Of a stretch of 64,000 nt of DNA, positions 45,029 to 56,493 are shown piece after piece; within the stretch, counting starts at the first letter, position 1, and each line of letters starts with the position of its first letter. The notes beneath the pieces were generated by a model. That model was not told where the DNA came from. It saw only the letters and a program-made list of their open reading frames with translations, and ran no database searches. A program made the position numbers and the translations under genes. The DNA lies in contig NZ_JADZ01000030.1 of assembly GCF_000518645.1 (NCBI RefSeq), forward strand, positions 1 through 64,000, given 5' to 3'. This DNA comes from Curvibacter gracilis ATCC BAA-807 (GTDB taxonomy: Bacteria > Pseudomonadota > Gammaproteobacteria > Burkholderiales > Burkholderiaceae_C).

Positions 45029-45804
45029 GCCTGAACCTCGACGCGCGCCAGCGCGCCATGCTGGACGAGATGCACATCCCCTACTGGTGGCCTGAGCCCC
45101 CGGTGGTGGGCGAGCTGCTGGTGCGTGCACCGGAGCAGACCCCGGTCCAGGCACCGGCCCATACACAGGTCCACACACAGGTCCAACCCTCGGTCCAGAC
45201 ACCGACCCAGGCACCGCAGCGCATGAGTGCGCCCGCAGCCCCCCCAGCAGCCGCCCCGCAGGCGCCTGTGGCCCCGCCGCAAGTGGCCCGCCCCGCCCCC
45301 GCCCCCGCCCCGGCCCCCGGGCGCGTGGTCGCCGGCGCGGCCAGCACCTGGCGCCTGCTGCCGCCCCAGGCCCTGTATGCCAGCCCCGCCGCCCCGGGCG
45401 GTTGGCTGGTGGTCACCGAGGCGATCTGGCCGGGCGACGACCCGCTGGCCGAAGACGGCGGCCCGGCGGCCCGCCTGCTGGACAACATGCTGCGTGCCAT
45501 GGGCCTGCACAAGGCGCCCCAGGTGTGGGCGGCCGGCCTGGCCCGGCGCGGCGCCGACGAGGCCGCCGAACCCCTGGGCTGGGCCGAACTGCTGCAGGCC
45601 CGGCAACCGCAGCGGGTGCTGCTGATGGGGCGCACCGCGGCGCGTGAGGCCCTGGGCACCGATGAGCCGCTGGGGCGGCTGCGCGGGCGCGTGCACGATC
45701 TGCACGGCGTGCCTGCCGTCGTCACCTACGACGCCCCCTACCTGCTGCGCGCCCAGACCGACAAGGCGCGCGCCTGGGCCGACCTGTGCCTGGCCCTGGG
45801 CTGA
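45025..45804 (+). CDS. Degenerate uracil-DNA glycosylase-like protein
   Basis: The 259-residue protein resembles the family 4 uracil-DNA glycosylase fold from residue 125 on. LLDNMLRAMGL (151-161), LLMGRTAAREALGTDEPLGRLRGR and a YLLRAQTDKARAWADL tail align well. The usual GE(A/G)PG catalytic loop is TEAIWPG. The TYHP motif is TYDA, so its His is Asp236. The iron-sulfur cysteines of the family are missing; the only Cys is near the C terminus. The first 100 residues include a Pro/Gln/Thr repeat. Glycosylase activity is therefore unlikely; binding of DNA or another partner is possible. It overlaps rimI (ATGA). Confidence 0.75.
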   Translation: MSLNLDARQRAMLDEMHIPYWWPEPPVVGELLVRAPEQTPVQAPAHTQVHTQVQPSVQTPTQAPQRMSAPAAPPAAAPQAPVAPPQVARPAPAPAPAPGRVVAGAASTWRLLPPQALYASPAAPGGWLVVTEAIWPGDDPLAEDGGPAARLLDNMLRAMGLHKAPQVWAAGLARRGADEAAEPLGWAELLQARQPQRVLLMGRTAAREALGTDEPLGRLRGRVHDLHGVPAVVTYDAPYLLRAQTDKARAWADLCLALG

Positions 45805-45823
45805 GCTTTCGTTCCCCCCGGCT

Positions 45824-45851
45824 GCCCGTCGATCGGGCACCTCTTTAAAAT
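45824..45851 (+). promoter_or_regulatory. pyrF -10 element and adjoining palindrome
   Basis: TAAAAT (45846-45851) is a strong -10 that ends eight bases before the preferred pyrF ATG at 45859, so the transcript would start at or within a base of the start codon. Upstream, GCCCG-TCGAT-CGGGC (45824-45838) is a perfect inverted repeat at the -35 position, where a regulator could bind; no clear -35 is present. Confidence 0.4.
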
Positions 45852-45858
45852 GGCGCCC

Positions 45859-46683
45859 ATGACCTTCCTCGACATGCTCCGCAACGCCGAGCAACAAAAC
45901 GGCTCCATGCTCTGCGTGGGCCTGGACCCTGAGCCCGCGCGCTTCCCGGCCCAGCTCAAGGGCGACGCCAACAAGATCTACGATTTCTGCGCCCGCATCG
46001 TCGATGCCACGGCCGATCTGTCGATCGCCTTCAAACCCCAGATCGCCTACTTTGCCGCGCACCGCGCCGAAGGCCAGCTGGAGCGCCTGATGGAGCACAT
46101 GCGCCGTGTCGCGCCCCACGTGCCCATCATCCTGGACGCCAAGCGCGGCGACATCGGCTCGACCGCCGAGCAGTACGCCAAAGAGGCGTTTGACCGCTAT
46201 GGCGCCGATGCCGTCACCCTGTCGCCCTTCATGGGCTTTGACTCGGTGCAGCCCTACCTCAAGTACGAAGGCAAGGGCGCCTTCCTGCTGTGCCGCACCT
46301 CCAACCCCGGTGGTGACGACCTGCAGAACCAGCGCCTGGCCTCGGTCGAGGGCCAGCCCCTGCTGTACGAACACGTGGCCCGCCTGGCCCAGGGCCCCTG
46401 GAACCTGAACGGGCAGCTGGGCCTGGTGGTGGGTGCCACCTACCCGGCCGAGATCGAGCGCGTGCGGGCCCTGGCGCCCACGCTGCCGCTGCTGATCCCT
46501 GGCGTCGGGGCCCAGGGCGGTGACGCGGTGGCCACGGTGCGCGCGGGCTGGAAGCCCGGTGCCCCCATCGTCGTCAACTCTTCGCGCGCCATCCTGTACG
46601 CCTCGTCGGGCGATGATTTCCAGGACGCGGCCCGCCGCGAAGCCCTGCGCACCCGCGACCTGCTGCAAGCCGCCCGCGGCTGA
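45859..46683 (+). CDS. pyrF: Orotidine-5'-phosphate decarboxylase, type 2
   Basis: PyrF makes UMP from OMP in pyrimidine synthesis. The 274-residue product begins MTFLDML and shows [38 protein letters not shown] (catalytic Asp-Lys-Asp) and [23 protein letters not shown] and [11 protein letters not shown] follow, all of the long type-2 class. An ATG at 45850 is in frame but overlaps the -10 element, so 45859 is preferred. No ribosome site precedes it. Confidence 0.95.
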   Translation: MTFLDMLRNAEQQNGSMLCVGLDPEPARFPAQLKGDANKIYDFCARIVDATADLSIAFKPQIAYFAAHRAEGQLERLMEHMRRVAPHVPIILDAKRGDIGSTAEQYAKEAFDRYGADAVTLSPFMGFDSVQPYLKYEGKGAFLLCRTSNPGGDDLQNQRLASVEGQPLLYEHVARLAQGPWNLNGQLGLVVGATYPAEIERVRALAPTLPLLIPGVGAQGGDAVATVRAGWKPGAPIVVNSSRAILYASSGDDFQDAARREALRTRDLLQAARG

Positions 46684-46714
46684 ACCCCGGCCCGTCGCTC
46701 ACCCCGCCATCGCC

Positions 46715-47611
46715 ATGCAGGTCAAGTGGCTCGAAGACCTGGTGGTGCTGGCGCAGACGCGCAGCTTCACCCGCGCGGCCGAGCTGCGCCATGTCACCCA
46801 CCCGGCCTTCGGCCGGCGCATCCGGGCGCTGGAGGAATGGGCTGGCACGCCGCTGGTGCAGCGCGGCCCCGGCCCGGTGACGCTGACCGCCGCCGGCGAC
46901 AGCCTGCTGCAGGACGCCCGCCACCTGCTGCAGGGCCTGAACCAGGCCCATGACGCCTTGCGCGGCGCGGCCGGGCGCGAACAGCAGACCCTGAGCCTGG
47001 CCACCGGCCGCACCCTGGCCCGCACCCTGGTGGCCGACTGGCTGTGCCGGCTGCAGCCCGTGCTGGGCCAGGCCGAGGTGCTGATCCGCACCCGGGCCCT
47101 GGCCGACACCACCCGCCTGCTGGAGCGCGGTGAGGTCGACTTCATGCTCACCTACCACCACCCGCTGCTGGCGCTGCAGATCCCGGCCCGCCAGTACAGC
47201 CACCTGACCCTGGCTCGCGACGAACTGGTGCCGGTCAGCCAATGCGATGCCGGCGGCGTGCCCCTGCATGCCTCCGTCCCGGGCATCGCCGCCCCTTATC
47301 TGGCCTATGCCGACAGCCTGGCGCTGGGCCGCCTGGTGCAGGACCACCTGGCCCACCACCCGCAGGCCCCGGCCCTGCGCCGGGTCATCGAGTGCGACTC
47401 GGCCGATGCCTTGCTCGAGTACGCCCTCAAAGGCCTGGGCGTGGCCTGGTTGCCTGTCTCGCTGGCGGCCGGGGCGCTGCAGGAGGGCCGCCTGGGCCGG
47501 GTCGGTGATCCGCGCCTGGCCGTGCGCTTCGAGGTGCGGCTGTACCGCGCCAAGCGGCGCCTGTCGGACCTGGCCGAGCAGGTCTGGCAGCGCAGCGAGA
47601 GCCTGCTCTGA
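46715..47611 (+). CDS. LysR-family transcriptional regulator
   Basis: The 298-residue protein starts MQVKWLEDLVVLAQTRSFTRAAELRHVTHPAFGRRIRALEEWAGTPLV, the typical winged helix-turn-helix of LysR regulators. A linker helix and a periplasmic-binding-protein-like effector domain follow (about 90-295). Its usual targets would be adjacent genes; here the next two genes on the same strand (a Bug-type binding protein and an aspartoacylase-like enzyme) are candidates. A strong terminator follows its stop, so the target promoter would lie in 47650-47764. Confidence 0.93.
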   Translation: MQVKWLEDLVVLAQTRSFTRAAELRHVTHPAFGRRIRALEEWAGTPLVQRGPGPVTLTAAGDSLLQDARHLLQGLNQAHDALRGAAGREQQTLSLATGRTLARTLVADWLCRLQPVLGQAEVLIRTRALADTTRLLERGEVDFMLTYHHPLLALQIPARQYSHLTLARDELVPVSQCDAGGVPLHASVPGIAAPYLAYADSLALGRLVQDHLAHHPQAPALRRVIECDSADALLEYALKGLGVAWLPVSLAAGALQEGRLGRVGDPRLAVRFEVRLYRAKRRLSDLAEQVWQRSESLL

Positions 47612-47623
47612 CGCTTGTGTTTG

Positions 47624-47650
47624 AAAACAGCACCGTCTGGTGCTGTTTTG
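47624..47650 (+). terminator. Terminator after the LysR gene
   Basis: AAAACAGCACC (47624-47634) and GGTGCTGTTTT (47639-47649) form a perfect eleven-base stem with loop GTCT; the T residues of the right arm serve as the tail. It separates the LysR gene from the Bug-type gene. Confidence 0.85.
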
Positions 47651-47675
47651 GCACCAAAGGTCAGCCTGCAGGCTG
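47647..47675. promoter_or_regulatory. Adjacent palindromes upstream of the Bug-type gene
   Basis: TTTGGCACCAAA (47647-47658, overlapping the terminator tail) and the perfect 14-base palindrome CAGCCTGCAGGCTG (47662-47675) lie side by side, about 90-120 bases before the ATG at 47765. This is a plausible regulator-binding site, perhaps for the neighbouring LysR protein; the second palindrome is not of LysR T-N11-A form. Confidence 0.3.
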
Positions 47676-47764
47676 GACAATCGGCGGGCTGTGAACGATC
47701 ACTTGCCTGTGCCCGACGTCTGCCACCCCTTCCCCTGTCATGTATGCCTTGTCCGGAGCCTGCC

Positions 47765-48763
47765 ATGAACACTGAATCCTCCCTGTCCCTGCGCCGCCGT
47801 GCGCTGTGGCCCTTGTTGAGCACGCTGGGTGCCCTGACCGTGCTGGCCCCGCTGGCCCAGGCCGAGGGCTATCCCGACAAGCCTGTCACCCTGGTGGTCG
47901 GCTACCCGGCCGGTGGCAGCACGGACCTGATGGCGCGCACCATCGGCCCCGAGCTGTCGCGCCGTCTGGGCACGCCGGTGGTGATCGAGAACCTGGGCGG
48001 CGCCGGTGGCGCCATCGGGGCCCAGAAAGTGGCCAGCGCCGCGGCCGACGGCTACACCCTGCTGGTAGGCGCCAACAACGAGATCGCCATCAAGCGCCTG
48101 GTGGCCCCGGCCTCGGTCAAGTACGAGCTGCGCGATTTCACCCCCCTGGGGCTGATCGCCTCGCAGCCCATGGTGCTGGTGGCCTCGCCGCGCACGGGGG
48201 TCAAGACCGTGGCCGACTTCATGAAACAGGTCAAGGCCAACCCGGGCAAGTTCACCTATGGCAGCTCAGGCGTGGGCACGGCCTTGCACCTGGCCGGCGA
48301 AATGATCAAGGACCAGGGCGGGCTGTTCATGACCCACATCCCCTACCGCGGCGTGGCCCCGCTGACCACCGACTTGCTCGGCAGCAACGTGGACTACGGC
48401 GTGTTCGTGTTGTCCAGCGGCCTGCCCCTGATCAAGAGCGGCAAGCTGGTGGCCCTGGGCACCACCGAGCGCAAGCGCTCCCAGGCCACGCCCGACGTGC
48501 CTGCGGTGGCCGAGACACCAGCGCTCAAGAACATCGACATCAGCTCCTGGTTCGCCTTGCTGGGCCCGGCCCGCCTGCCCGAGCCGGTGGCCGCCCGCCT
48601 GAAGAAGGCCCTGGCCGAGACCCTGCAGGCCCCCGAGGTGCGCAAAAAGCTCGAGGAGACCGGCTCCACCGTGGCCAACCCGCAGCTGGACCTGGCCCGC
48701 TTCATGGCCGAGGAAAGCGCCAAGTACAAGCGCATTGTTGAATTTGCCCGCATCGAGGAGTGA
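47765..48763 (+). CDS. Bug-type tripartite tricarboxylate transport binding protein
   Basis: The 332-residue protein has a signal peptide (cleavage after APLAQA, about residue 34). The mature part begins GYPDKPVTLVVGYPAGGSTDLMART, the hallmark of Bug (TctC) periplasmic binding proteins that abound in Burkholderiales. GGAGGAIGAQKVASAAADGYTLLVG and TYGSSGVGTALHLAGEM are further family motifs. The ligand is a small carboxylate or similar compound. No TctA or TctB membrane partners are next to it. A GTG-started enzyme gene follows four bases after its stop. Confidence 0.93.
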   Translation: MNTESSLSLRRRALWPLLSTLGALTVLAPLAQAEGYPDKPVTLVVGYPAGGSTDLMARTIGPELSRRLGTPVVIENLGGAGGAIGAQKVASAAADGYTLLVGANNEIAIKRLVAPASVKYELRDFTPLGLIASQPMVLVASPRTGVKTVADFMKQVKANPGKFTYGSSGVGTALHLAGEMIKDQGGLFMTHIPYRGVAPLTTDLLGSNVDYGVFVLSSGLPLIKSGKLVALGTTERKRSQATPDVPAVAETPALKNIDISSWFALLGPARLPEPVAARLKKALAETLQAPEVRKKLEETGSTVANPQLDLARFMAEESAKYKRIVEFARIEE

Positions 48764-48767
48764 ACCC

Positions 48768-49733
48768 GTGACCGCATCCCCTGAATTCGCATTGCCCTGT
48801 CCCGATCTGGGCCCCTGGCGCACCGGCAACACCGGCGTCGAAGGCGTGTGGCAGTTCGACGGCGACCAGCCCGGCCGCCACGTGATGATCAGCGCCCTGG
48901 TGCATGGCAACGAGCTGTGCGGTGCCTGGGCCCTGCTGGGCCTGCTGCAGGCCGGTCTGCGGCCGCAGCGCGGCCGCCTCACGCTGGCCTTCTGCAACCT
49001 GGCCGCGTTCGACCGTTTCGACCCCTTGAACCACGACGCCTCGCGCTTTGTCGACGAAGACCTGAACCGCCAGTGGCTGGTCGAGCGCATCGAGGCCGGG
49101 GGCAGCCAGGAGCGCCGGCGCGCCGCCCAGCTGCGCCCCTTTGTCGAGCAGGCCGACTGGCTGCTCGACCTGCACTCCATGCATGAGCGCGGCCAGCCCC
49201 TGCTGCTGACCGGCGTGCAGCCGCGCAACCGGGCGCTGGCCCGCGCCCTGGGCGCGCCCGAGCACATCGTGGTCGACGCCGGGCACAAGGATGGCGTGCG
49301 CATGCGCGACTTCGGCCGCTTCGGCGAGCTGGCCGACAACGGCACGCATTCGCTGCTCATCGAGTGCGGCTTCCATGGCGACCTGTCCAGCCGCAGCGTG
49401 GCCCAGGACGCCTGCCTGCGCTTTCTGCGCGAATCCGGCACGGTCGACGAGGCCGTGCTGCTGGCCGCCCTGCCGGGCTGGCTGCAGCCGCCTGCCCCGC
49501 GCCAGTGGGCGCTGGAGGTGACCGGCCCGGTGGTGGCCCGCAGCCCGGCCTTCCGCTTTGTCGAGCCCTTCCAGGGCCTGGAGGTGATCGACAAGGCCGG
49601 CACCGTGATCGGCTGGAACGAGGGCGAGCCCGTCACCACCCCCTACGACGACTGCGTGCTGGTGATGCCCTCGGTGCGCCAGGCCCGCGCCGGCGTCACC
49701 GTCGTCCGGTTCGCGCGCCGCAGCCCCTTGTGA
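48768..49733 (+). CDS. Succinylglutamate desuccinylase/aspartoacylase family hydrolase
   Basis: The 321-residue protein starts at GTG 48768, with GGAG seven bases upstream, so it is probably co-translated with the Bug gene. The zinc site is visible as ALVHGNELCG (His and Glu ligands) and WLLDLHSMHE (third ligand His). An asparagine-arginine pair lies in DEDLNRQWL. The family (M14-like AstE/AspA) removes acyl groups from N-acyl amino acids. With a Bug-type protein before it, uptake and hydrolysis of an N-acylated compound is a reasonable inference; the substrate is unknown. Confidence 0.88.
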   Translation: MTASPEFALPCPDLGPWRTGNTGVEGVWQFDGDQPGRHVMISALVHGNELCGAWALLGLLQAGLRPQRGRLTLAFCNLAAFDRFDPLNHDASRFVDEDLNRQWLVERIEAGGSQERRRAAQLRPFVEQADWLLDLHSMHERGQPLLLTGVQPRNRALARALGAPEHIVVDAGHKDGVRMRDFGRFGELADNGTHSLLIECGFHGDLSSRSVAQDACLRFLRESGTVDEAVLLAALPGWLQPPAPRQWALEVTGPVVARSPAFRFVEPFQGLEVIDKAGTVIGWNEGEPVTTPYDDCVLVMPSVRQARAGVTVVRFARRSPL

Positions 49734-49742
49734 GGCGGTGAG

Positions 49743-50684
49743 TCAGCGCAGGCGGCGGTTTTTCAGAAGACCATCGCCGCCCAGCACACAGGCCAGGGCC
49801 AGCACCACCAGCGTGATGCCGCCCCACTGCCAGGGCGTGATGCCCTCGCCCAGCAGCAGCATGCCGGCGCTCAGGCCCACCACCGGCACCCCGAGGCTGA
49901 AGGGGGCGACGCGGTTGGCCGGGTGGCGCTGCAGCAGCCGCGTCCACAGCGCATAGCCCAGCACGCTGGCCATCCAGGCCAGGTAGGCCACGGCGGCCCA
50001 GGCCAGCGGCGGTGCCTGCAGCCAGTGCCAGCGCAGCTCGGGCGGGTCTTGCCACCATGACAGCGCCGCAAACGGCAGCACCGGCACCAGGCAGCTCCAC
50101 ACCACAAAGCCCAGCGGGTCCATGTCGGGGCTGTGCTCGCGCGCCTTGCGGATCACGATGTTGGAGCTGGCCCACATGGCCGCAGCACACAGGTTGAGCA
50201 CAAAACCCCAGAAGGTGGTGGCCCCGGCGCTGCCGCCCGGTGCCAGGTAGTTGAGCGCAAAGCACAGCAGGCCCGCGCTGGCCAGCGCCAGCCCCAGCTG
50301 CAGCGGCCGGCCGGCGCGTTCGCCCAGCAGCACAAAGCCGAGCACGGCGGTGATGAAGACCTGGGTCTGCAGCAGCACCGAGGCCAGGCCGGCGCTCATG
50401 CCGACTTGCATGGCGCAGAACAGAAAGCCGAACTGGCCCACGCCCTGGGTCAGGCCGTACAGCAGCAGCCAGCGCCAGGCCACCTGCGGTCGGCGCACCA
50501 GCAGCACCAGCGGAAAGGCCGCCACCAGGTAGCGCGCCGCCCCGAGCTGGAAGGGCGTGAAGTCACGCAGCCCCACCTTCATGGCCACGAAGTTCAGCCC
50601 CCACACCACCACCACGCACAGCGCGGCCAGCAGGTCGGTGCGGCTCAGGCCCGAGGCGGGGAGAGGGCCGGGGGCGGCCGTCAA
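49743..50684 (-). CDS. EamA/DMT-family transporter
   Basis: The product is about 313 residues from a TTG at 50684 that overlaps the stop of the thioesterase gene (TTGA). No ATG lies before the first helix in this frame, and other starts would give a non-hydrophobic extension. Ten helices form two EamA repeats, with VVVWGLNFVAMKVGLRDFTPF and SLGVPVVGLSAGMLLLGEGITPW typical. Probable exporter of amino acids or metabolites, substrate unknown. It ends ten bases from the converging hydrolase gene. Confidence 0.85.
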   Translation of the reverse strand: MTAAPGPLPASGLSRTDLLAALCVVVVWGLNFVAMKVGLRDFTPFQLGAARYLVAAFPLVLLVRRPQVAWRWLLLYGLTQGVGQFGFLFCAMQVGMSAGLASVLLQTQVFITAVLGFVLLGERAGRPLQLGLALASAGLLCFALNYLAPGGSAGATTFWGFVLNLCAAAMWASSNIVIRKAREHSPDMDPLGFVVWSCLVPVLPFAALSWWQDPPELRWHWLQAPPLAWAAVAYLAWMASVLGYALWTRLLQRHPANRVAPFSLGVPVVGLSAGMLLLGEGITPWQWGGITLVVLALACVLGGDGLLKNRRLR

Positions 50685-51163
50685 TGCGGCGCCTGGGGGT
50701 TGGCCTTGGCGGCCTCGATGTGGGCCTTGGCGCGCTGGGCCAGGGCGATGTCGCCGGGGGTCTCGGGCGAGAAGGTGTCCACCGGGATGGTGTGGCCGTG
50801 CGAATCGAGGGCCACGAACACGATCAGGCATTCGGTGGTCTTGGCCATCTGGCCGCTTTTCATGTCACCGCTGCGCACCTCGACCGAGATGTTCATGCTG
50901 GTGGTGCCGGTGTAGGCCAGACGGGCTTCGACCTCGACCAGGTCGCCGATCATGATCGGGCGGTGGAAGCGGATGCCGCCCACGAAGACGGTCACGCAAT
51001 AGCGTTTGGACCAACTGGTGGCGCAGGCATAGCCGGCCTCGTCGATCCATTTCATCACGGTGCCTCCGTGCACCTTGCCGCCGAAATTGACGGTGCTGGG
51101 TTCGGCGAGAAAGCGCAGGACGATGGAATGCATGGTGGGGTAGTGAGTCGCTGAAAGTCGCAT
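50681..51163 (-). CDS. Acyl-CoA thioesterase (hotdog fold)
   Basis: The 160-residue protein belongs to the YciA/BACH type. MHSIVLRFLAEPSTVNFGGKVHGGTVMKWIDEAGYACA carries the conserved Asn, His-Gly-Gly and Asp, and RPIMIGDLVEVEARL and TTSMNISVEV follow. It hydrolyses acyl-CoA thioesters in the cytosol. I use ATG 51163; ATG 51133 (ten codons in) is also possible. AATAAT near 51163 could be a -10, which would favour the later start. It is translationally coupled to the DMT gene. Confidence 0.9.
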   Translation of the reverse strand: MRLSATHYPTMHSIVLRFLAEPSTVNFGGKVHGGTVMKWIDEAGYACATSWSKRYCVTVFVGGIRFHRPIMIGDLVEVEARLAYTGTTSMNISVEVRSGDMKSGQMAKTTECLIVFVALDSHGHTIPVDTFSPETPGDIALAQRAKAHIEAAKANPQAPH

Positions 51164-51393
51164 TATTCCCGACCGGCGGTTGTCTTGCTCGGCGCTTGTG
51201 GTGGGGCGCACCACAGCGAGGCCCGCTGGTCGGTTGGCGGTGTGGAAAAACGAGGGGTGGGGTCAAAAATCCCCCGGCGTTCCTTTGAAGCAGGCCGTCG
51301 ATCCTGATTCCAGAGGGGCGTGTGTGGGCTGTTTCCCTGCTGCCGAGTGGGTCGAGCGTGCGGTCCTTTCTTTCCACCCGACCTGGAGCCCGC

Positions 51394-53385
51394 ATGGCCA
51401 CAGCCCTGTATGAATTGCTGCAGCAGCCGCTGTCCGGCCTCTTGCACCTGCTGCCGCCCGACACCCCGCTGCTGTGCCTGCAGGGGGCCGCCTTGGTGGG
51501 CTTGCTGGCCGCGGTGTTGCTGGTGTGCCGCCGCCATGGCTTGCCGCTGCGCCAGCGCAGTCTGGCACTGGGGCTGGCCGTGGGGGGCGCGGGCTATGTG
51601 ATCGGGGCGATGGTGTCCAACTACGGCGAGAGCGAGGTGCGCCCCACCCTGGTGATCGACTTTCTGTACCTGGGGGCCTACCTGGGAGGTTGGCGCGGCG
51701 GGCTGCTCAGCTTTGCCCTGGTGGAGCTGGCCCGCTGGCAGTACGGCGGCATCATGCACTTGGGGGCGGCACTGGCCGATGGTTCGATCCATGTGCTGTG
51801 CGGCTGGGTGTTGCGTCTGCTGATCGATCCACGTGCCTTGCTGCATCTGCAGGCGCGCACCGTGCTTTGGGTCTGGGGTGGGCGCCTGCTCTCGACCGCT
51901 CTGGGGGCCTGGGTGGGCATGGTGCTGTCCGACACCCCCCTTGAGACCCTGGTGCTGCTGTGGCAGGGGCGTGCCACGGTGCTGCCCATCTCCTTTCTGG
52001 TCATCTACTGCACCTTGCTGCTGCTGGCCACCGATGCCCAGATCGACGCCCAGCAGGCCCGTGAGCACGCCTTGCTGCGCCGCGACCCGGTCAGCGGCCT
52101 GCCCAACCGGCGTGCGCTGAGCGAGTGTGTGCAGGCGCATTGGCGCCTCGATCCTTCCCGTGCGGCCTGCCTGGTGGTGCTGGAGTTGGGCAACCTGAGC
52201 GATTTCCTGTCACGCCACGGCCAGGAGCGGGCCTGGCAGCTTTGGAAGAGCGGCGGGCTGGAGCAGGGCGGGGCCTTGCTGCGCGAGGTGCTGGCGGCCC
52301 TGCGGGCGTATCGGCCAACGCCTTTCCAATACAGCGACTTCTCGTTGGCCCTGTTCCTGGAAGGGGTGGGCTTGTCCGAGCTGGAAGACCGTGGCGAGCT
52401 TGAGCCCGCATTGCGGCGCTGCGAGCTGGGCATGAGCCGGGCCTGGCCGGGCTACCGGGCCGCCATCCGGTGCGCGGTCGTGGACCTGGACCCGGCCCAT
52501 GCGGCGCCAGCGCCCCACCTGCCCTACCGCGAGATCACCCTGGCGCTGAACTCGCTGCCCCGCGGGGTGGCGTATTTCAACGGCCTGATGCGCCAGGATC
52601 AGGCGCTGGTTGCCTTCATCGAAAGCCAGATCAATCGGTGGTCGGATCCGCGCACGGTGCCGATCTGGCTGCAGCCCAAGCTGCACCTGGCCAACGGTCA
52701 GGTGGGGGGGGCCGAGGCCTTGTTGCGGCTCAGCGATCCCGAGGGCCGGGCCGTCTCGCCCATGCGGGTGATCACGGTGGCGCGCCGCTGTGGGCGCCTG
52801 GCCGAGGTCGAATGGGCCACCGTGGCGGCCGCCGCACACCTGTTGCAAGGTCTGGCGAATCATTTGCCGGGCGTGTCGCTGGCGGTCAATGTGTCGGCCG
52901 AGTCGCTGCGCATGCCTGGGTTTGCGCAACAGGTCCAGGCCTTGCTGGCGCAGTGCCAGGTGCCGCCTGCCCTGTTGCGCCTGGAGCTGGTGGAGTGGTC
53001 CGATCTGCTCGACGATCCTCGGGTGCAGGCCAATCTGGCGCAGTTGACGAGTTTGGGTGTGCCCTTGTCGATCGACGATTTCGGCACCGGCTACTCCAAT
53101 CTGCTGTTGCTGACCCGCTTCTCGTTTTCCGAGGTCAAGATCGACCGCAGCCTGGTGATCTCGCTGGGCGAGCTGAAGTCGCTGGTGGTGGTGCAGCACA
53201 TCGTCGAACTGGCCCACCGCTGTGGCGCCACCGTGGTGGCCGAGGGGGTGGAGAGCACCGCCGTGGCCACCCAGGTGCGTGACCTGGGGGTGGACATGGG
53301 GCAGGGCTACCTGTTCTCGCGTGCCCTGCCACCCGAAGAGTTCGTGGCCTACTGTCGCCGGCCCAGGCTGGTGTTGCCCGTTTGA
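51394..53385 (+). CDS. Membrane c-di-GMP phosphodiesterase: 5TM-type region, degenerate GGDEF, EAL
   Basis: The 663-residue protein starts at ATG 51394 after GGAG. Residues 25-215 hold five or six membrane helices of the 5TMR-LYT-like sensor type. A GGDEF-like domain (about 228-395) keeps LRRDPVSGLPNRRALSE but reads YSDFS where GGDEF is expected, so cyclase activity is unlikely. The EAL domain (about 415-660) is complete: EALLR near 439, NVS, LELVE, IDDFGTGYSN near 559, KIDRSL and VVAEGVES near 615. It should degrade c-di-GMP, perhaps in response to an envelope signal. Another c-di-GMP-linked process, cellulose export (bcsC), lies at the right end. Confidence 0.9.
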   Translation: MATALYELLQQPLSGLLHLLPPDTPLLCLQGAALVGLLAAVLLVCRRHGLPLRQRSLALGLAVGGAGYVIGAMVSNYGESEVRPTLVIDFLYLGAYLGGWRGGLLSFALVELARWQYGGIMHLGAALADGSIHVLCGWVLRLLIDPRALLHLQARTVLWVWGGRLLSTALGAWVGMVLSDTPLETLVLLWQGRATVLPISFLVIYCTLLLLATDAQIDAQQAREHALLRRDPVSGLPNRRALSECVQAHWRLDPSRAACLVVLELGNLSDFLSRHGQERAWQLWKSGGLEQGGALLREVLAALRAYRPTPFQYSDFSLALFLEGVGLSELEDRGELEPALRRCELGMSRAWPGYRAAIRCAVVDLDPAHAAPAPHLPYREITLALNSLPRGVAYFNGLMRQDQALVAFIESQINRWSDPRTVPIWLQPKLHLANGQVGGAEALLRLSDPEGRAVSPMRVITVARRCGRLAEVEWATVAAAAHLLQGLANHLPGVSLAVNVSAESLRMPGFAQQVQALLAQCQVPPALLRLELVEWSDLLDDPRVQANLAQLTSLGVPLSIDDFGTGYSNLLLLTRFSFSEVKIDRSLVISLGELKSLVVVQHIVELAHRCGATVVAEGVESTAVATQVRDLGVDMGQGYLFSRALPPEEFVAYCRRPRLVLPV

Positions 53386-53405
53386 ATGCGGCCGGCTCAC
53401 CCGCC

Positions 53406-56351
<2,946 letters not shown>

Positions 56352-56493
56352 GGTGATCCGGGCTGGGAAAAACCCACCATGATAGACACCACGTCACCGT
56401 TTGGCACAGGCCGGCCTGGCGGGCTTCGCCGACAATATGGCTTTTGTGCCTGAATGCCACGCGCATTCACTTGTCTCTCCCTTTTCACACTCC

